From: Russula earlei
Lineage: Eukaryota; Basidiomycota; Agaricomycetes; Russulales; Russulaceae
DNA length: 64,000 nt
Direction: 5' to 3'
Assembly (NCBI GenBank): GCA_025769875.1
Contig: JAGFNK010000151.1
Span: 1-64,000 of the forward strand
The translations under genes were made by a program, and so were the position numbers. Positions 19,795-31,664 of the stretch are shown here, one piece after another. Every line of letters starts with the position of its first letter. Positions within the stretch are counted from its first letter, which is position 1. The notes below the pieces were generated by a model. That model did no database searches and was not told the DNA's origin. It was given only the letters and a program-made list of their open reading frames with translations.

Positions 19795-22700
19795 AGGTAG
19801 GTGTCATTCATTGCCAGCACATGGTTATGTAAGCAAAACATCCCCACTTTTGCAACGGCTTCGATGCTTGCCACATTATTCCTTTTGCTATTCTAAGTTC
19901 TGAAGACTATAGATAGGATGCCTATGAAAAGGTCTCTGAGCACACTTTCTGCAATACTATCCATTTGAAGGAATAATAAGAGTGATAATTTTGAAGTTGG
20001 AAACTTGTTTCTAAACACATTATCTATCAATTTCGATGCATTTGGGACAAGGTCATAAAATTGCATTGACACAATTTGGCCACATCATGTGACCAAACAC
20101 GTGACCTTTCCAACCAAGAGACGATGAAAAGTAGAGGATTGAAGCCCTCCCCACACTCTATACTATGGCACGGAAGTCTAAAGCCACTAGGTCTCACATT
20201 CAGAACCTTTCCAAGGTATCCAGGAAGGCCACTGTTGAAGAAGTTGATGATGATGATGAACCTCCAACTCTCACATGTCATGCACAGGTCCCAGTTACTG
20301 AATCAGATCTTGAGCTCATTGACATCATAACCCAGCAGGGCAATGGGATGAAAGGAGGTTGAGAGCTGGCTGGGAGTGGTATGAAAGAAGGTTGAGGTTG
20401 ACAAGGGCATGAGGTGGTGAACTGGGAAAGTATGGAAGGATGATGAGAGCGATAACACTGGATGAAAGGAAAGATGGTGGGCTAGTGGCATCGAGATGAG
20501 GGTGGCTTGAATGGTAAATTTGATGTCTGCACTTTGCAACTGGTCAGCCAGACTGGTGACGTTGTCCTTGAGAGGTTCAAGAGATGGTGGTGGAGGGAGT
20601 GGAATGGAGGGATGAGGAGTGCAGGAGTTGCTTTCATATGGATTGTGTCAGTGCCAGCCAATGCCCTTCTACTCACTTGATTCCGTGGCCAGTGGGAATC
20701 CACCTTACAGCATGTGAGCATGAGATGAAAGGTGAACAAGGACAGCGGGGTTTGCTTGTATGGAAGCACATGCATGCAAGATAGGCAAGAGTAGATGTTG
20801 ATGCACAAAAATGAGGCAGGAGTGGGCAGGATGTGATGCACAGCAAGAGACAACGATGGTACACTCAAGCGAAGTGATGGCATGGCAGTGTGCAGAGTGA
20901 AAGCGAGTAGGGAAACAGCAGTGGGGACAGGCAAGACTGGCAGGTGGGTAGGGAGCAGCAGAGCATGCAAGCGAAGCAGAACAGACAGAGAGCCATACAA
21001 GTCACCTCACCACCACCTGTATTTTGCCAATATTTTTTTCATTGAACATTTGGCCAGTCTTGGCACTTAGTAAGCGGCTTATGTAAGGGTGCTGGCAATG
21101 AAAGTTGTGTACTTTTAGTGGTGGTTAGATGATCAAAAATTACTATAAAAGGCGATTGGGTCAGCAAGATAATCGGGGCTTCAATCACACATGTAAATGA
21201 CACCAAAGTATTTTCTTAACCACTTATTCAATCACTTATTTATGATGTATCTGGAAAATAAATTACAATACAAATAAAGATTTTCTATTGTAAGGATCAG
21301 CAGAAGATGAGGCCGCTAGAATAGGCAGTGGTGCGAGTCTGAAGGGACCTGGTGAAAGGGAGGCGGTGGCATCTGAGGAAGGGGGTTTCTGAGGGGGGTT
21401 CCAAGGGAGGGGGGTTTGAGATGGCGGTTCCCCAAGGGCACACATGTGCACATTTGTGGCAGCAGATGTTGCCGACCATTCACCCCTGGTGTATGGATCA
21501 TTGTGAACACTGGCGGCACTTTCCCTTAGTGATGCACCGATGCTTTGCTGTCAGTCCCTGTGTGTCAGGGAGACTGGTCCGTTGTTTTGGGCCCTGTTTG
21601 ACACCAATACACTCAGCTGTCTCTGTCCACATATGTTGATTGGGTGCAATTACCTCCTTATTGGGTAAGACCTTGAAACCTTGAATTATATTAATTGCAG
21701 CTGACAAACTGTATTTGGTGGCTCGTGTGGCCTTGTGTTACGGCATCGTGGCCGTAAGAGCAGTTAGCTCAAGGTTCAATGGGGGCCAAGTCCCTGTGAC
21801 TTGGTTCAAGGGTTCAGTGGGGGCCAGCTCAAGAGACCAGATCAAAAGGTTTAGCGTCTCAAGGCTGAGTCAGACAATGACTCAGTCTGCAGACAGAGTC
21901 GATCTCCTGGTTTCACAGAAGAGGAGGATGGTGAGAGAGAGACAGAGGAGGAAGAGGAACACAAGGGTTCCTTGAGGTGTGCTTAGGTCAAGCAAAGTGT
22001 AGGCCAGCACAAGCAGAGTTGTGATTGAGAGAGAGTACAGGGCAAGGGATGCTGACAGGAAATGGGACAAAGCTAAGCTTGGGGTATTCCCCAGCTTCTA
22101 CAGGCGCTTAGATACTGTATGTAGTGAGGCTGTACAGTACTATATGCGGAACAATAGATAAAAGGTGGGCCAATAGCAGAAGGGACTCAACAATAGATGA
22201 AACAATAGATGAAACACAATGGGTGAAACAATGAGGACCATCAGTATCAAGGGATGAAACTGTAACTAAGGGGATGGGGGTGAAAGTAAAGAACAATAAG
22301 GGAAGTCTTAGGGACGAACTGAAAGAGGGGTAGATCACAACACCTTGACGATCTCCGCTGATTGATTAGCACCCTCAAGCCTAGATGTGAGATCACATGA
22401 TAACAATATGATCTACTGTGAGAGAGATACTAGGCTCTCCCTTGGCCTGGTGGATGGGGATGGTGGGTCAGGGGATTTATTTGCACTCTATATGGGAGCT
22501 TTTTAGGTGCTCTCTTCAGGACAGAGGTGGGGAAAGTGGATGTAGATTGCTGCAATGTGTTTGCAGAATCTAATCTGCAGATAATCTGTGCAATCACAAG
22601 TCGACTTCATCAGATTGATTGAGTAAACTCGCTGGACCAGGATTGTGAAGCAACATGAAGCAGATCTCATTGAATTGCAAGATCGAATCTTGTGATATGC

Positions 22701-22958
22701 TCTTGGTGCAGGTGAAAAGTTTCCAATGCCTGTCAGCCGCCAGGTCCCGACCCGTCAATCAGAAACAGGATAACATTTGTTTTTGATTTGGTAGGGAAAA
22801 AGGTAAGCAGTTATGTTACTCTTAACTCACTTATATGTGTAATTTAATGCATGATTGAACCCCCGATTCTCTTGCCGACCCAATCGCCTTTTATGGCAAT
22901 TCTTGATCATCCAACCCACCGCTAAAAGTCAAAAGCTGGCAATGAATGACACCTACCT
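19795..22958. mobile_element. 3.16-kb TIR transposon, 24-bp perfect TIRs, TA target duplication
   Basis: It begins AGGTAGGTGTCATTCATTGC and ends in the perfect inverse, identical over 24 bases. TA flanks it at 19793-19794 and 22959-22960. The empty site is preserved in copy 1 near 2270 (ATTAGG-TA-GTATGC). The interior is AT-rich and carries only short frames without a recognisable transposase, so it is either a decayed autonomous copy or a large non-autonomous one. Confidence 0.88.
20165..20362 (+). CDS. Short basic/acidic open frame in the 3.16-kb transposon
   Basis: An ATG at 20165 opens 65 codons: a lysine/arginine-rich start (MARKSKATRSHIQNLSK) followed by an acidic stretch (EEVDDDDEPP). 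The layout suggests the N-terminus of a DNA-binding protein, possibly the remnant first exon of the element's own protein. The frame then closes. Function not recognised. Confidence 0.3.
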   Translation: MARKSKATRSHIQNLSKVSRKATVEEVDDDDEPPTLTCHAQVPVTESDLELIDIITQQGNGMKGG

Positions 22959-22960
22959 TA

Positions 22961-24866
22961 GTATGCCATGGGTGCGAGCTCGATTCCTCCTTATCTTTCA
23001 TTCCTTGTCTTGGTGTTTCAGTCTCGCTCACTCTCGAATATCTTTTATGCCCTCTCCTTTCTCCTTTACTTTTCCTCCTGTATTTTAATCTCCTTAGCTA
23101 CTTCTCTTGAGTGAAAGTAGTTCCTAGCCGCCTTCTCCTAGCATGCCTCAAGTTCATTTGCTTGATCACTGTCCTCTCTGCCCTCATCCAGTCTCACGAA
23201 CTCTAGCATATCGATCCGGCACGCTACTTTCTTTTCACTGCTGTCGACTATCTTCTCGCCCCTCGTCGACCACCTTTCGACGTCTCCGGTCCTCGCTGTC
23301 GTCATGCTGCTTTGCATGGACTGTATGACGCACTCACCTCTGTCACTCACACACGAACGAGACTCATCTTAAAAACACACCCCCACCGCCATGAACCAAT
23401 TACCGTCCAGGTTTGGATCCATCACCGCCACCGCCGCCATCAGGAGCATCACCAGACGACTTCGACGACGATGACTCTGTGCTGTTTTTGGATGACGACA
23501 GTGAGAACAACTATCTTGGCGAGGGAGACGATGGGGACGTCGATAGTCCTTCCTCATCTTCGTCCGTCCGAGGCGGCAACGCATCTACCTCTTCTCCTAC
23601 CCTCAGCAATCGCTGCAACCACCTCGTACGGTGGGAGGCGGATGTCCGGCGCCGAGATTCCTGGTGACCAGCTGCGCTTCAACTGGGCGTGGATTGCGGC
23701 TGCACACCAGGTGATTGAACTCAACCTCCGCGATCTGCTCACGCGCCGTCACCAGGGCGTGCTCCGTGCGCTCCTCAGCCTCGATGGGCTTCGGCCTTGT
23801 TCCTCACCCGGATTCCCCCCTGTGACAGCCGAGGTGGTAGCAGGCGAGCCTGTGTTCAAGGATGGGGAGGGATGGGACTGGGCCGGTAGAGATAAACAAA
23901 AGTAATACCAGCCCGAAAACCCTGAGATCACGTGTGTGAGACGCAGTTTTCCCCGCCACCTCAGTTTCTGGTTTTCTCCCCTCCCGTCTCCCCCCCCGCT
24001 CCAGTCACAGTCTTGCCGACCGTCGCCGCCACCTTGTTGCTCAGTCACCATCTCAGCCCCCATTCCATAGTCACCCCCACGTCGTCAGCGCCTGCCTCAA
24101 TCGTCATACCTGCTCCGTCTGCCACCTCCTGTGCTCCACCTCCAGTCACCTCGGGTTCAGCCTCCTCACTGCAGTCGCCCCAGCTCCGTTCCCTGTCTCC
24201 GTCTTGGTCTCACCCTCAGCCACTGTCTCGGCGCCAGCCGCCATCACCGCCGTGGTTCTAATTTCGCGCGACACCAGCATCGCAGCACCATTGCCGTCCT
24301 TCGCTACCAACATCACCCAAGAAGACCAAGGAGGTCCAGACCGGAGCTCAGTCAGGCGCCGCCACAGAAGGAGCAGACTGTCATGATCACCACACCGCCG
24401 ACCAAGGAGACGCCGCCGATACCAGCAGCACGCCGCACGCGGCCTTTCACATCGTCTCCCCTTCCACTCGCGCGCTCACACATGCCATCGCCACCTGCAG
24501 GGGAGGAGGCCCCTTCATGGCTGTCGCAAGGCGCTGGCACGAGCAACCCACAAGCTGGCCCTGCCTCTGGCCACACCCTCCATCTCCGTCGACAATCCTA
24601 CGCTGCCTTCCTCAGTGCTCACGTCTCAAATCAAATGCGACAAAGCTGACAACGCGCCCGCGACTGCAGCAACAGGAGCAGCAAGCTAGTTGCACCACCA
24701 CGACGCACGATGACAGTGTGGAACACGCACATGTGCACGCCCTGCCTCTCTCCACTACTGGCTCGTCAATGCTCATGCCACCCAGTCCCGCCTCCTTGCC
24801 ACACGCACCAGCATACAATAACCTCGAGCTCTCCGTCATCCCCCTTTTTGTTACTAGCAGTTTCAC
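22961..24866 (+). repeat. Repeat Y, copy 2
   Basis: It is nearly identical to 2275-4165, with the same acidic frame (23413-23905, again frame-broken) and the same downstream proline/serine-coding tract. It ends exactly where the CATCAGGAAAAACC terminus of the Plavaka copy starts, so the transposon interrupts it. Confidence 0.7.
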
Positions 24867-27561
24867 ATCAGGAAAAACCTCCCGCGCTAGCGAGAGTAAT
24901 GCGAAGTAAGTCAAAGATAATGCGCGATAAGGAGTAATAAGTGCCAAATAAGTGTCAGTAGACAGCCGATCAATTGGGGGTTGGGGCAGATAAGTGTCAA
25001 TAACATCAATAACTGTCAGAAGTCTGGCAAGTAATGCCCGATCAATCTGGGGGGTCAGGCGGATGTACTTCTTTGGTAACAAAATTGAACTATCAGTAGT
25101 GAGTAACCAACGCTAAGTGCAATAGTGCGCACTAACATGCAATAATACTGTGTTGGAACTAGCAATACATAAATAACTTTCAATAGTCTCGCAATAACTG
25201 TCATTACTATGCAAATTGCAGGTAGCTAAGCCTATTAGCAAAAGGATTGATATAGAATGTGTGGCAATGCTCCAGAATGGTAAAGGGAGTCAAAGACGGA
25301 GGAGTGTCTGGACCAAATCGTGGGAACAAGTGGACACTACATACAATAGTGTTCACCGGGATAACGCCTGCAGATCGCCGCCCATTTTGAATCAATCTAG
25401 ATACCCTATACATACGATGGACATGATCTGGCATGACTGGAAGCTGTGAGAACCATTCAATGTACGCAAGGTGAGTTGGAGGTGTGATGTCTGGGGATGG
25501 GAAGATGTCACGGATAGCTTTACTTGGTATCTGGAAAACTACGCGTACTTGCGCAACTTGATCCTCTTGGGTAACAGTCAGCTTAGGTTATACATTCATA
25601 AAAATTGCTTACTATGTGTGCCATCACGAACAAGAACAGTATCAAATCTTGCTGGTAGGATATGCCCATGTGAATCGGATTGTTGTGGCTCCACATGCAC
25701 CAAGTCAATTGACTCCATTTGGTCAGTGTCATTATCACTAGCCATGAACTTGATCCGATGAAAGACTGGGACACCGCGGAATGGGATTAGTGTGTTTGCT
25801 GCCCGTGTGCACAATGTTGCCGTTGAGGCATCAGGGTTGTTAACCCGAGCAATGAAATCAGCCAGGGCATCTTGAAAGTCGATTGCGCCGTACATCTCAG
25901 CAAGATCATCGAATGATACCAACTTCATTGTGGGGTTATGTGCCATCTTGAGAATGCCGAGACATGTCTGCAAGGGACCAATTGATGTCCTGATGTCAGC
26001 GTCACACTGCTCACCCTGCTGCTGCCGCTTAATGGATGCCATGTGCTGTTGGACTTTCTCGCGATGCTCCAACCATGTGGTCATCTGTGAGTATTCATCC
26101 TTGTGGTTTGTGGCACGGTATGCATCCTTTGTGAAATCTATGTGAAGACGCTCAGTTTGTTCTGTATTATAGTTGTCAGTTGTGCCAAAATACATGATCG
26201 AGGACCAATAGTGAAGGAGACTGTGGATTTTTGGGATGTTAAAGTCGTCCCATGTACCAAGGTCGACAAAGACTGCCTTATTCTCGTGGAAGTGTTTGAG
26301 CGCGTCCTGAAGGCGGGTAAGAGTACCACTCGTATGGCTTGGGTACTGTGCCAAGTACAAAAAGTCAAGCAGTGCGCGCACTACTTTGATGACGCGCATT
26401 GATGCATGGCCACTGAGAAGAGGGATATTGAAAACGACCCCAAGGAGAACACGACAGATATCTTTGTGTTCCTGTCCTGAAACATAAGACAGCAATGTTA
26501 TGTCTTTGGTAAAGAGCATAATGCTGTGATTTGGGGGTAACAGGCGGCAGCGTCGGTTGATTGGTGCTGATCCAAAGACAGTTGGGCTTGTTAGCCATGC
26601 GATAAGATGCTTCATAACACCCTGAAGTAGTTGATGAAGGATATCAGGGGTGATCGACAGGAAGACGTCAGCGAATGGGAGAGATTCCCAGAAAGGGTGA
26701 AAAACGGGCTTGAGGCAAGCTTCTCGACAGGCTCTGTGGAACATGCCTACATCCCCATCTGCTAGGCGATAGAGGTGCTTCACATCACTAGAGAGACAGG
26801 GCAGGAACTCTTCAAAGACACCTAGTCGATCACGAGGAACCAGACATTTGGGGCAGCGACCGCTGTATGTACAGGTGACGAGAGACTGTTCAGGGTAATC
26901 ACCGATGAATACTGTGAATATCGGATGGCAGCGACGCCATATTCCGTCCACAGTCATCATAGCAATACCCGTTTCTCCACAGGAACTGATCGGGGCCAAA
27001 ACAGTTTCCATACATGTATGGAATATATTTGCCAAGGCACAGCGTCGAGCTGCCTGGTTTGTCATGCCTTCTAGGTTTGTTGTTGGAATATAACCGATTA
27101 GTACTTGTGCGTGGCGCAACGGCTTTCGACGAATGTCTTTTGGGATATTTCCAATTGTGAGATATATGGGGTATGCCATCTTCCCGCGGAAGACAGTAAG
27201 TTGTGTTTTGTCAGACGAGATGATGACAGGAATGATAGTTGCACCCAGGCGATGGGATTCAAGGGACATCTGGCTCCATCGTAAGTGTATAATAAAAACT
27301 GAAAGTTGGTGTTACACACCTGGACTGTCCACCACCAATCACCAGTATACATCTCATTGAGGATGTGGGACGTTCGCTCAGGGGAGGTATAAAGTCACGC
27401 GGGCGCAAACACAAGGTCCTTCATGAAATTGGGGTCGCCATAGAGAGCCCAGATACATTGTAAGGTGTCACGGAAAAAGAAGCGAAGATGTTCATGCCCG
27501 ATGACCAGTTCCTTGCAATTGAATGGCGGTCACCCAGGCAATTTCTTGTCGATGATATTGT
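24867..27561 (-). mobile_element. Plavaka-type DNA transposon, 5' part missing
   Basis: The left terminus starts CATCAGGAAAAACCTCCCGC, the tip shared with three MITE-like elements in the window. About 700 bases of subterminal sequence with repeated AATAAGTGTCA-like motifs precede the transposase stop. The right (5') side ends inside the transposase coding region, where Gypsy sequence begins, so the second terminus has been lost. Confidence 0.8.
25596..27561 (-). pseudogene. Plavaka transposase, N-terminally truncated
   Basis: The family encodes a large cut-and-paste transposase. The main minus-strand frame (27269-25596, 557 codons) carries the hallmark blocks SSDKTQLTVF, YPIYLTIGNIPKDIRRKP, GRCPKCLVPRDRLG and SITPDILHQLLQGVMKHLI. 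A preceding exon (27561-27320) has LYGDPNFMKDLVFAPA and MYTGDWWWTVQ, joined by an intron at 27270-27319 (GTGTGT...CCAG). That exon has two in-frame TGA stops (in LPG-stop-PPF and APA-stop-LYTS) at positions where CGA arginine codons are likely, suggesting C-to-T decay. The start of the protein is absent. It is inactive as it stands. Confidence 0.88.
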
Positions 27562-27565
27562 TACC

Positions 27566-28900
27566 CTAGCACCGTCGTAGGTGTGGGGCTGGCTGGTACT
27601 GGTTCTGGGTCAGAGGTAGCATACCCCTGAGCAATGTCTGCCAAAGGCAGCTGAGGGACGAAGATGGGTAGAGGGGAGTGGGCTGCCCAGCCCGATAGTT
27701 AGTGAGGAGTTCTTCAGCCCAGACACCTGGAGGGGTTTCTCCCTTGCTACAGCCTGCTTCAATGAACTCCCAACAACGTGAGCGTACTTTGGCTGCCACC
27801 ATTCTCTCCTTGGCTTCAGCCCTGTCTCTCTCTACTCCTCGCTTCTCAGCTAGGTACTTGCTGAGCTTGTAGCGCAGCTGCTTCTCCTCTTCTTCGAGCA
27901 CCTTATAGTTAGCTTCCAGTGTCTCTTGTAAGGTGTAGAGATGGTCCAAGTGGTAGAGTTCTGCCTGCAGCCCATAGTCGCCTAGCAGGTAGAGGGTCTG
28001 TCTCCAGCGCCCTTCGAACTGCCTCTCTGTGTCGAAGCAGTCTAAGTCATGTTCGTCTTGGCCATAGTTATAGAGGTTATAGCAAGGGGTAGCCTGGAGG
28101 ATCTCGCCATAGTCTGCATGGCCTTCTCCATTCTTCCCCCTCACTCTCGGCTCTCCCAAGGCAATGTCATAGGCCACATACCTGGCCGGTTTGTTGCCCC
28201 AAGTCATGCCATCAGGGATGTCAATCCCTGTGTGGTGTCTGTCAGTGTCCCATCGTACCCAAGGTTCTCCAGGGTGGGCATCTTGGTCAAGAGTGCTGGT
28301 GGGGGACGTCACATCCCAATCCCCAGGCTGAACGTTGACTTGGTCAGCAGGGGGTCCAAATTCGAGAGGACGTATATCTGCTTCTCCTTCTCCAGTGTTA
28401 TGTTCATCCATTCCTTGGAAGAAGGCGAGGAGGGAAGCATCGGGAGTGGTGATTTCAAGTGGTCCCTCTACACCAGAGAGGTCGGATTGGGGAACAATTT
28501 CATTAGTGGGAGTTTGGGACATTTGTGAGCGACAATATGGGGATGAGGAAGTAGAGGACATCTTTCGCTGGACTTTTATAACCCGTATGGCTGTGGGGTT
28601 CTTTCTGTGATATTCCTCTATTAGTCTTGACGCTTTGATGTTCTCTACTGGCTCCCAAGAGTCATGGGCTTCAGAGTACCCTTCCCACCGGACTTGATAC
28701 TCCAGCTGTTTCCTCCTTCCAGTTCGTCTCGAACCTAAAATCGTTGCTACTTCATATTCCTCTTCTCCTTCCACCAATTCTGCTTCTGGATTGGTGTAGT
28801 TGGCCCCATGCTCCTTGGTTTCCTTGTAAGGTGTCAATAAGGAGGCATGAAACGCATTATGGATCCTCCAGCGGCTAGGGAGATCCAATCTGTATGTCAC
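27566..28900 (-). pseudogene. Gypsy integrase C-terminus with chromodomain
   Basis: The 444-codon frame opens with the conserved end of the integrase (RWRIHNAFHASLLTPYKET), followed by a chromodomain at about residues 46-102 (EYEVATILGSRR, LEYQVRWEGYSEAHDSWEP, IEEYHRKNP) with its aromatic residues in place. In chromoviruses this domain reads methylated histone marks and steers integration into heterochromatin (known for the family). A long acidic and then coiled-coil-like tail of about 340 residues follows, with no recognised domain; such a tail is unusually long. Confidence 0.85.
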
Positions 28901-28909
28901 CTGGACTAA

Positions 28910-30051
28910 TCACCTCCGTGATTTCAAAGGGCCATATCGTTTTGGGCGTAGTTTCACTGTAGGATGTGTCATTTTTAGGTTGGTGCTGTCGAGCCATACC
29001 CTTTCTCCTTTCTGATAAGGTTGGAAACTACTTCTTCGCTTCCACATTAGGGAAGTGATCTTCATTGCTTCTTGTGCCTGTGATCTCGCTTCCTGGATCC
29101 GGACTTTCCAATTGTCTATTCTTGGTATCTTGCTTCCCCGATTTGGCTGGTGTGCCTTGGGCGTAAAGCCCATCCATAAGAAGAAAGGGGATTGTCTGGT
29201 TGTCTCTGAAACATTAGAATTCATCGTGTATTGCACCAGAGGCAGCCAATCCACCCAATCATCTTGTTGGTGGTTGCAAAAGATTCTTAGCGATGTTTCC
29301 ATCATCTGATTCGTTCTTTCTGATTGTCCATCTGTCTGGGGATGGTAGGCAGTGCTGATATTCTGTTTGATATGCAGCTGGTCGCAAAGTTCCCTAATGA
29401 ACTTGGAACTTATTAGTTTATCTCGATCGGATATGATCTTGCTTGGTACTCCCACAAATGGGAATATTCTGTCCTTGTAGAGCTGTGCTAGCTCTTCTGC
29501 ATCCATTTCCTTCTTTGCAAGGAAGCAAGATGACGCCTTTAGTACAATCGTGGTCAGTGACAGTCAATATACTGTCTGCATCCTTTCGACTTCGGCAATT
29601 TGACCACAAAGTCCATGCTGACAGTCGAGAAGGGAGTAGCCCCTTCTTCCTGGTGGAATGGGATACAAGGGAGGTCGCTTTGGATGAGTGTTTGACTTGT
29701 TACTTTGGCAAATTAGCGCATCCTTCCACATATCGAGTCGACAAAGCGCCTTATGGTGGGCCACCAGTAGTATTGCATCATTCCCAGTAATGTTTTAGCT
29801 TTTCCTGGGTGTCCTGCTGTGGGACTGTCATGATACTGTTCCAGTAACGTCCTGTGGGTTCCTTCATCACCTGTAACCACCAAGGCTTCATTCTTCCACC
29901 ATAAGTTATGTCGCTTCTCCAGTCGGTGTCTCTGTACCCAATCAAGTAACTTTAATCGGTGTCTTTCTTCCCCTTGTTGGTTCTTTATCCATTCTTCCAA
30001 TGCAGTAGTGTGCATTACTCGAATAAAAAGATGGTCAGGTAGTGCAACCAC
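28910..30051 (-). pseudogene. Gypsy integrase, zinc-binding and catalytic parts
   Basis: The zinc-binding segment (30051-29713) has YHDSPTAGHPGKAKTLLGM and YYWWP. The catalytic core (29506-28910) has the second acidic region VGVPSKIISDRDKLISSKF and the glutamate region TAYHPQTDGQSERTNQ. A frameshift and stops separate the parts. It would insert element DNA into the genome, but the broken frames make it inactive. Confidence 0.85.
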
Positions 30052-30059
30052 TTCTTCTT

Positions 30060-31560
30060 TATCCCCTTGTCCATCGTCAAGGTCAGGTCTCCTTGACAGG
30101 GCATCTGCTTAATTCCTTGCCCCTGCCTGATGTTTCAATTCTAAGTCGAAGTCCGCCAAGAAGGTAATGTATCTTGCCACTCGACCATTTATTCGCTGAG
30201 GGTGTCGGTAATGCAACAGGTTCGCATGGTCTGTATAGACCACCACCTTATGCTTTGCTCCCATGAGCTAGGTGTCGCCAGTGTTTCAAGGCTCGCACCA
30301 TGGCTAAGAACTCTTTGTCCCATATGTCGTAGTTCTTCTCTGCTTGTTTCAAGGCTGCTGAGAAGTAACCTATTGGCCTCCTCTTTCCTTGTTCAGTCCT
30401 TCTGGAATAATACTGCTCCAATGGCATAATTGGACGCGTCTACTTCCAGTTCAAAGGGTCGCTCCTCATCAGGATGGAGCAGGACAGGGTCAGAAGATAC
30501 TATCTGGATAAGTCGTTCCAGAGCATCTTTGCATTCTTGGGTCCATTCAAATGGCACCCCTTTCTTTGTCAAGGCAATAATGGGTCGAGCAATCTGACTG
30601 AATCCTCGAATGAAAGCCCTATTGTAACTGAGGACTCCCATGACTTTGCGCACTTCGTGTACGTCCTTGATTTCCCGAGGCCAGTCCAGTGATTCCTCGG
30701 ACTTTGGAGGCCTCAATCTTCATCTTCCCTTCGTCTATGTCCCATCCTAGCATGGTTAGTTTTGCACCATGAACTGGCACTTCTGGGGTTTCAGGAAGTA
30801 TGACTTCTTCTGCATCAGCAGTGAGTAGTTCGTTGACACATTGCTCATGGATTTCTAGTTGTTCAGGACTGTCCCCCGTGGCAATTCCAAAGTCATCCAG
30901 ATAGTTGACCGTGTATTCTGCCCATCGGTCCAGCCAGTCACCGAAGTCTCTTCTCATCAGCCTAGTAAAGAAGGCTGGTGCGTTCTTGAGCCCAAAATAC
31001 ATGACAGTTGGGCAGGTAGGTTCCATATGGCAGTCTTGAAGGCTGCCTTCCAGCGATCTCCTTCTGCCAGTCGCACATTATTGTATCCCCATCGTATATC
31101 GAATTTGGAGAAGACCTTTTTCCCTCAGGAGTCTTTCCACCTCTTGTTCCAGATGTGGTAAAGGTTCATTGTCTCGTCTGGTCCACTGATTTAGTCGTCG
31201 ATAGTCTACAATGATCCTCTTCTCCTTGCTGTCCTTCTTGCCAATGAAGAACACTGGAGATGTGTAGCTGGATGGACCTGGAGTGATGTATCGCTTCTCT
31301 ACTTCATCAGCTAGGAATTTCTTGAGGTATTCTCGCTCATCTCGTGTTAGGGGGTACACTTTGCAGTTTAGTTCCTTTGGTGCGTCAGGTAACAGCTCTA
31401 TCTGCATGTCTGGTTCCCTTGGTGGTGGGAACCTCTGGGACTTCTCTTCTGAGAAGACATCTGCAAAGCGGTGGAATTGCTTTGGAACATTGGCAAGGGG
31501 ATCCTCTCCTTCCTGTGGTTTAATCGACTGCTGGGCCCACTTCTGAGCAATAGTCGTCTT
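30060..31560 (-). pseudogene. Gypsy reverse transcriptase and RNase H
   Basis: In order: an RT fingers region with YPLTRDEREYLKKFL and SPVFFIGKKDSKEKRIIVDY (31407-31078), a palm with FGLKNAPAFF and the catalytic YLDD in VNYLDDFGIATGD (31026-30619), a connection with KGVPFEWTQEC, and the RNase H start LEVDASNYAIGAVLFQ (30716-30393), continuing in another frame toward YTDHANLLHY and ADALSRRPD (to about 30060). At least three frame changes are needed, so it is not translatable as one protein. Confidence 0.88.
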
Positions 31561-31664
31561 TTGTAGGTAAATGGCTTCCCCCTTTCTTCAATTGTTGGTT
31601 TTCATCTCTTGCTCGCTTTTGGAGTTTTGCGACATAGAGATCCAGGTACTTGTATCGAGCAGTC

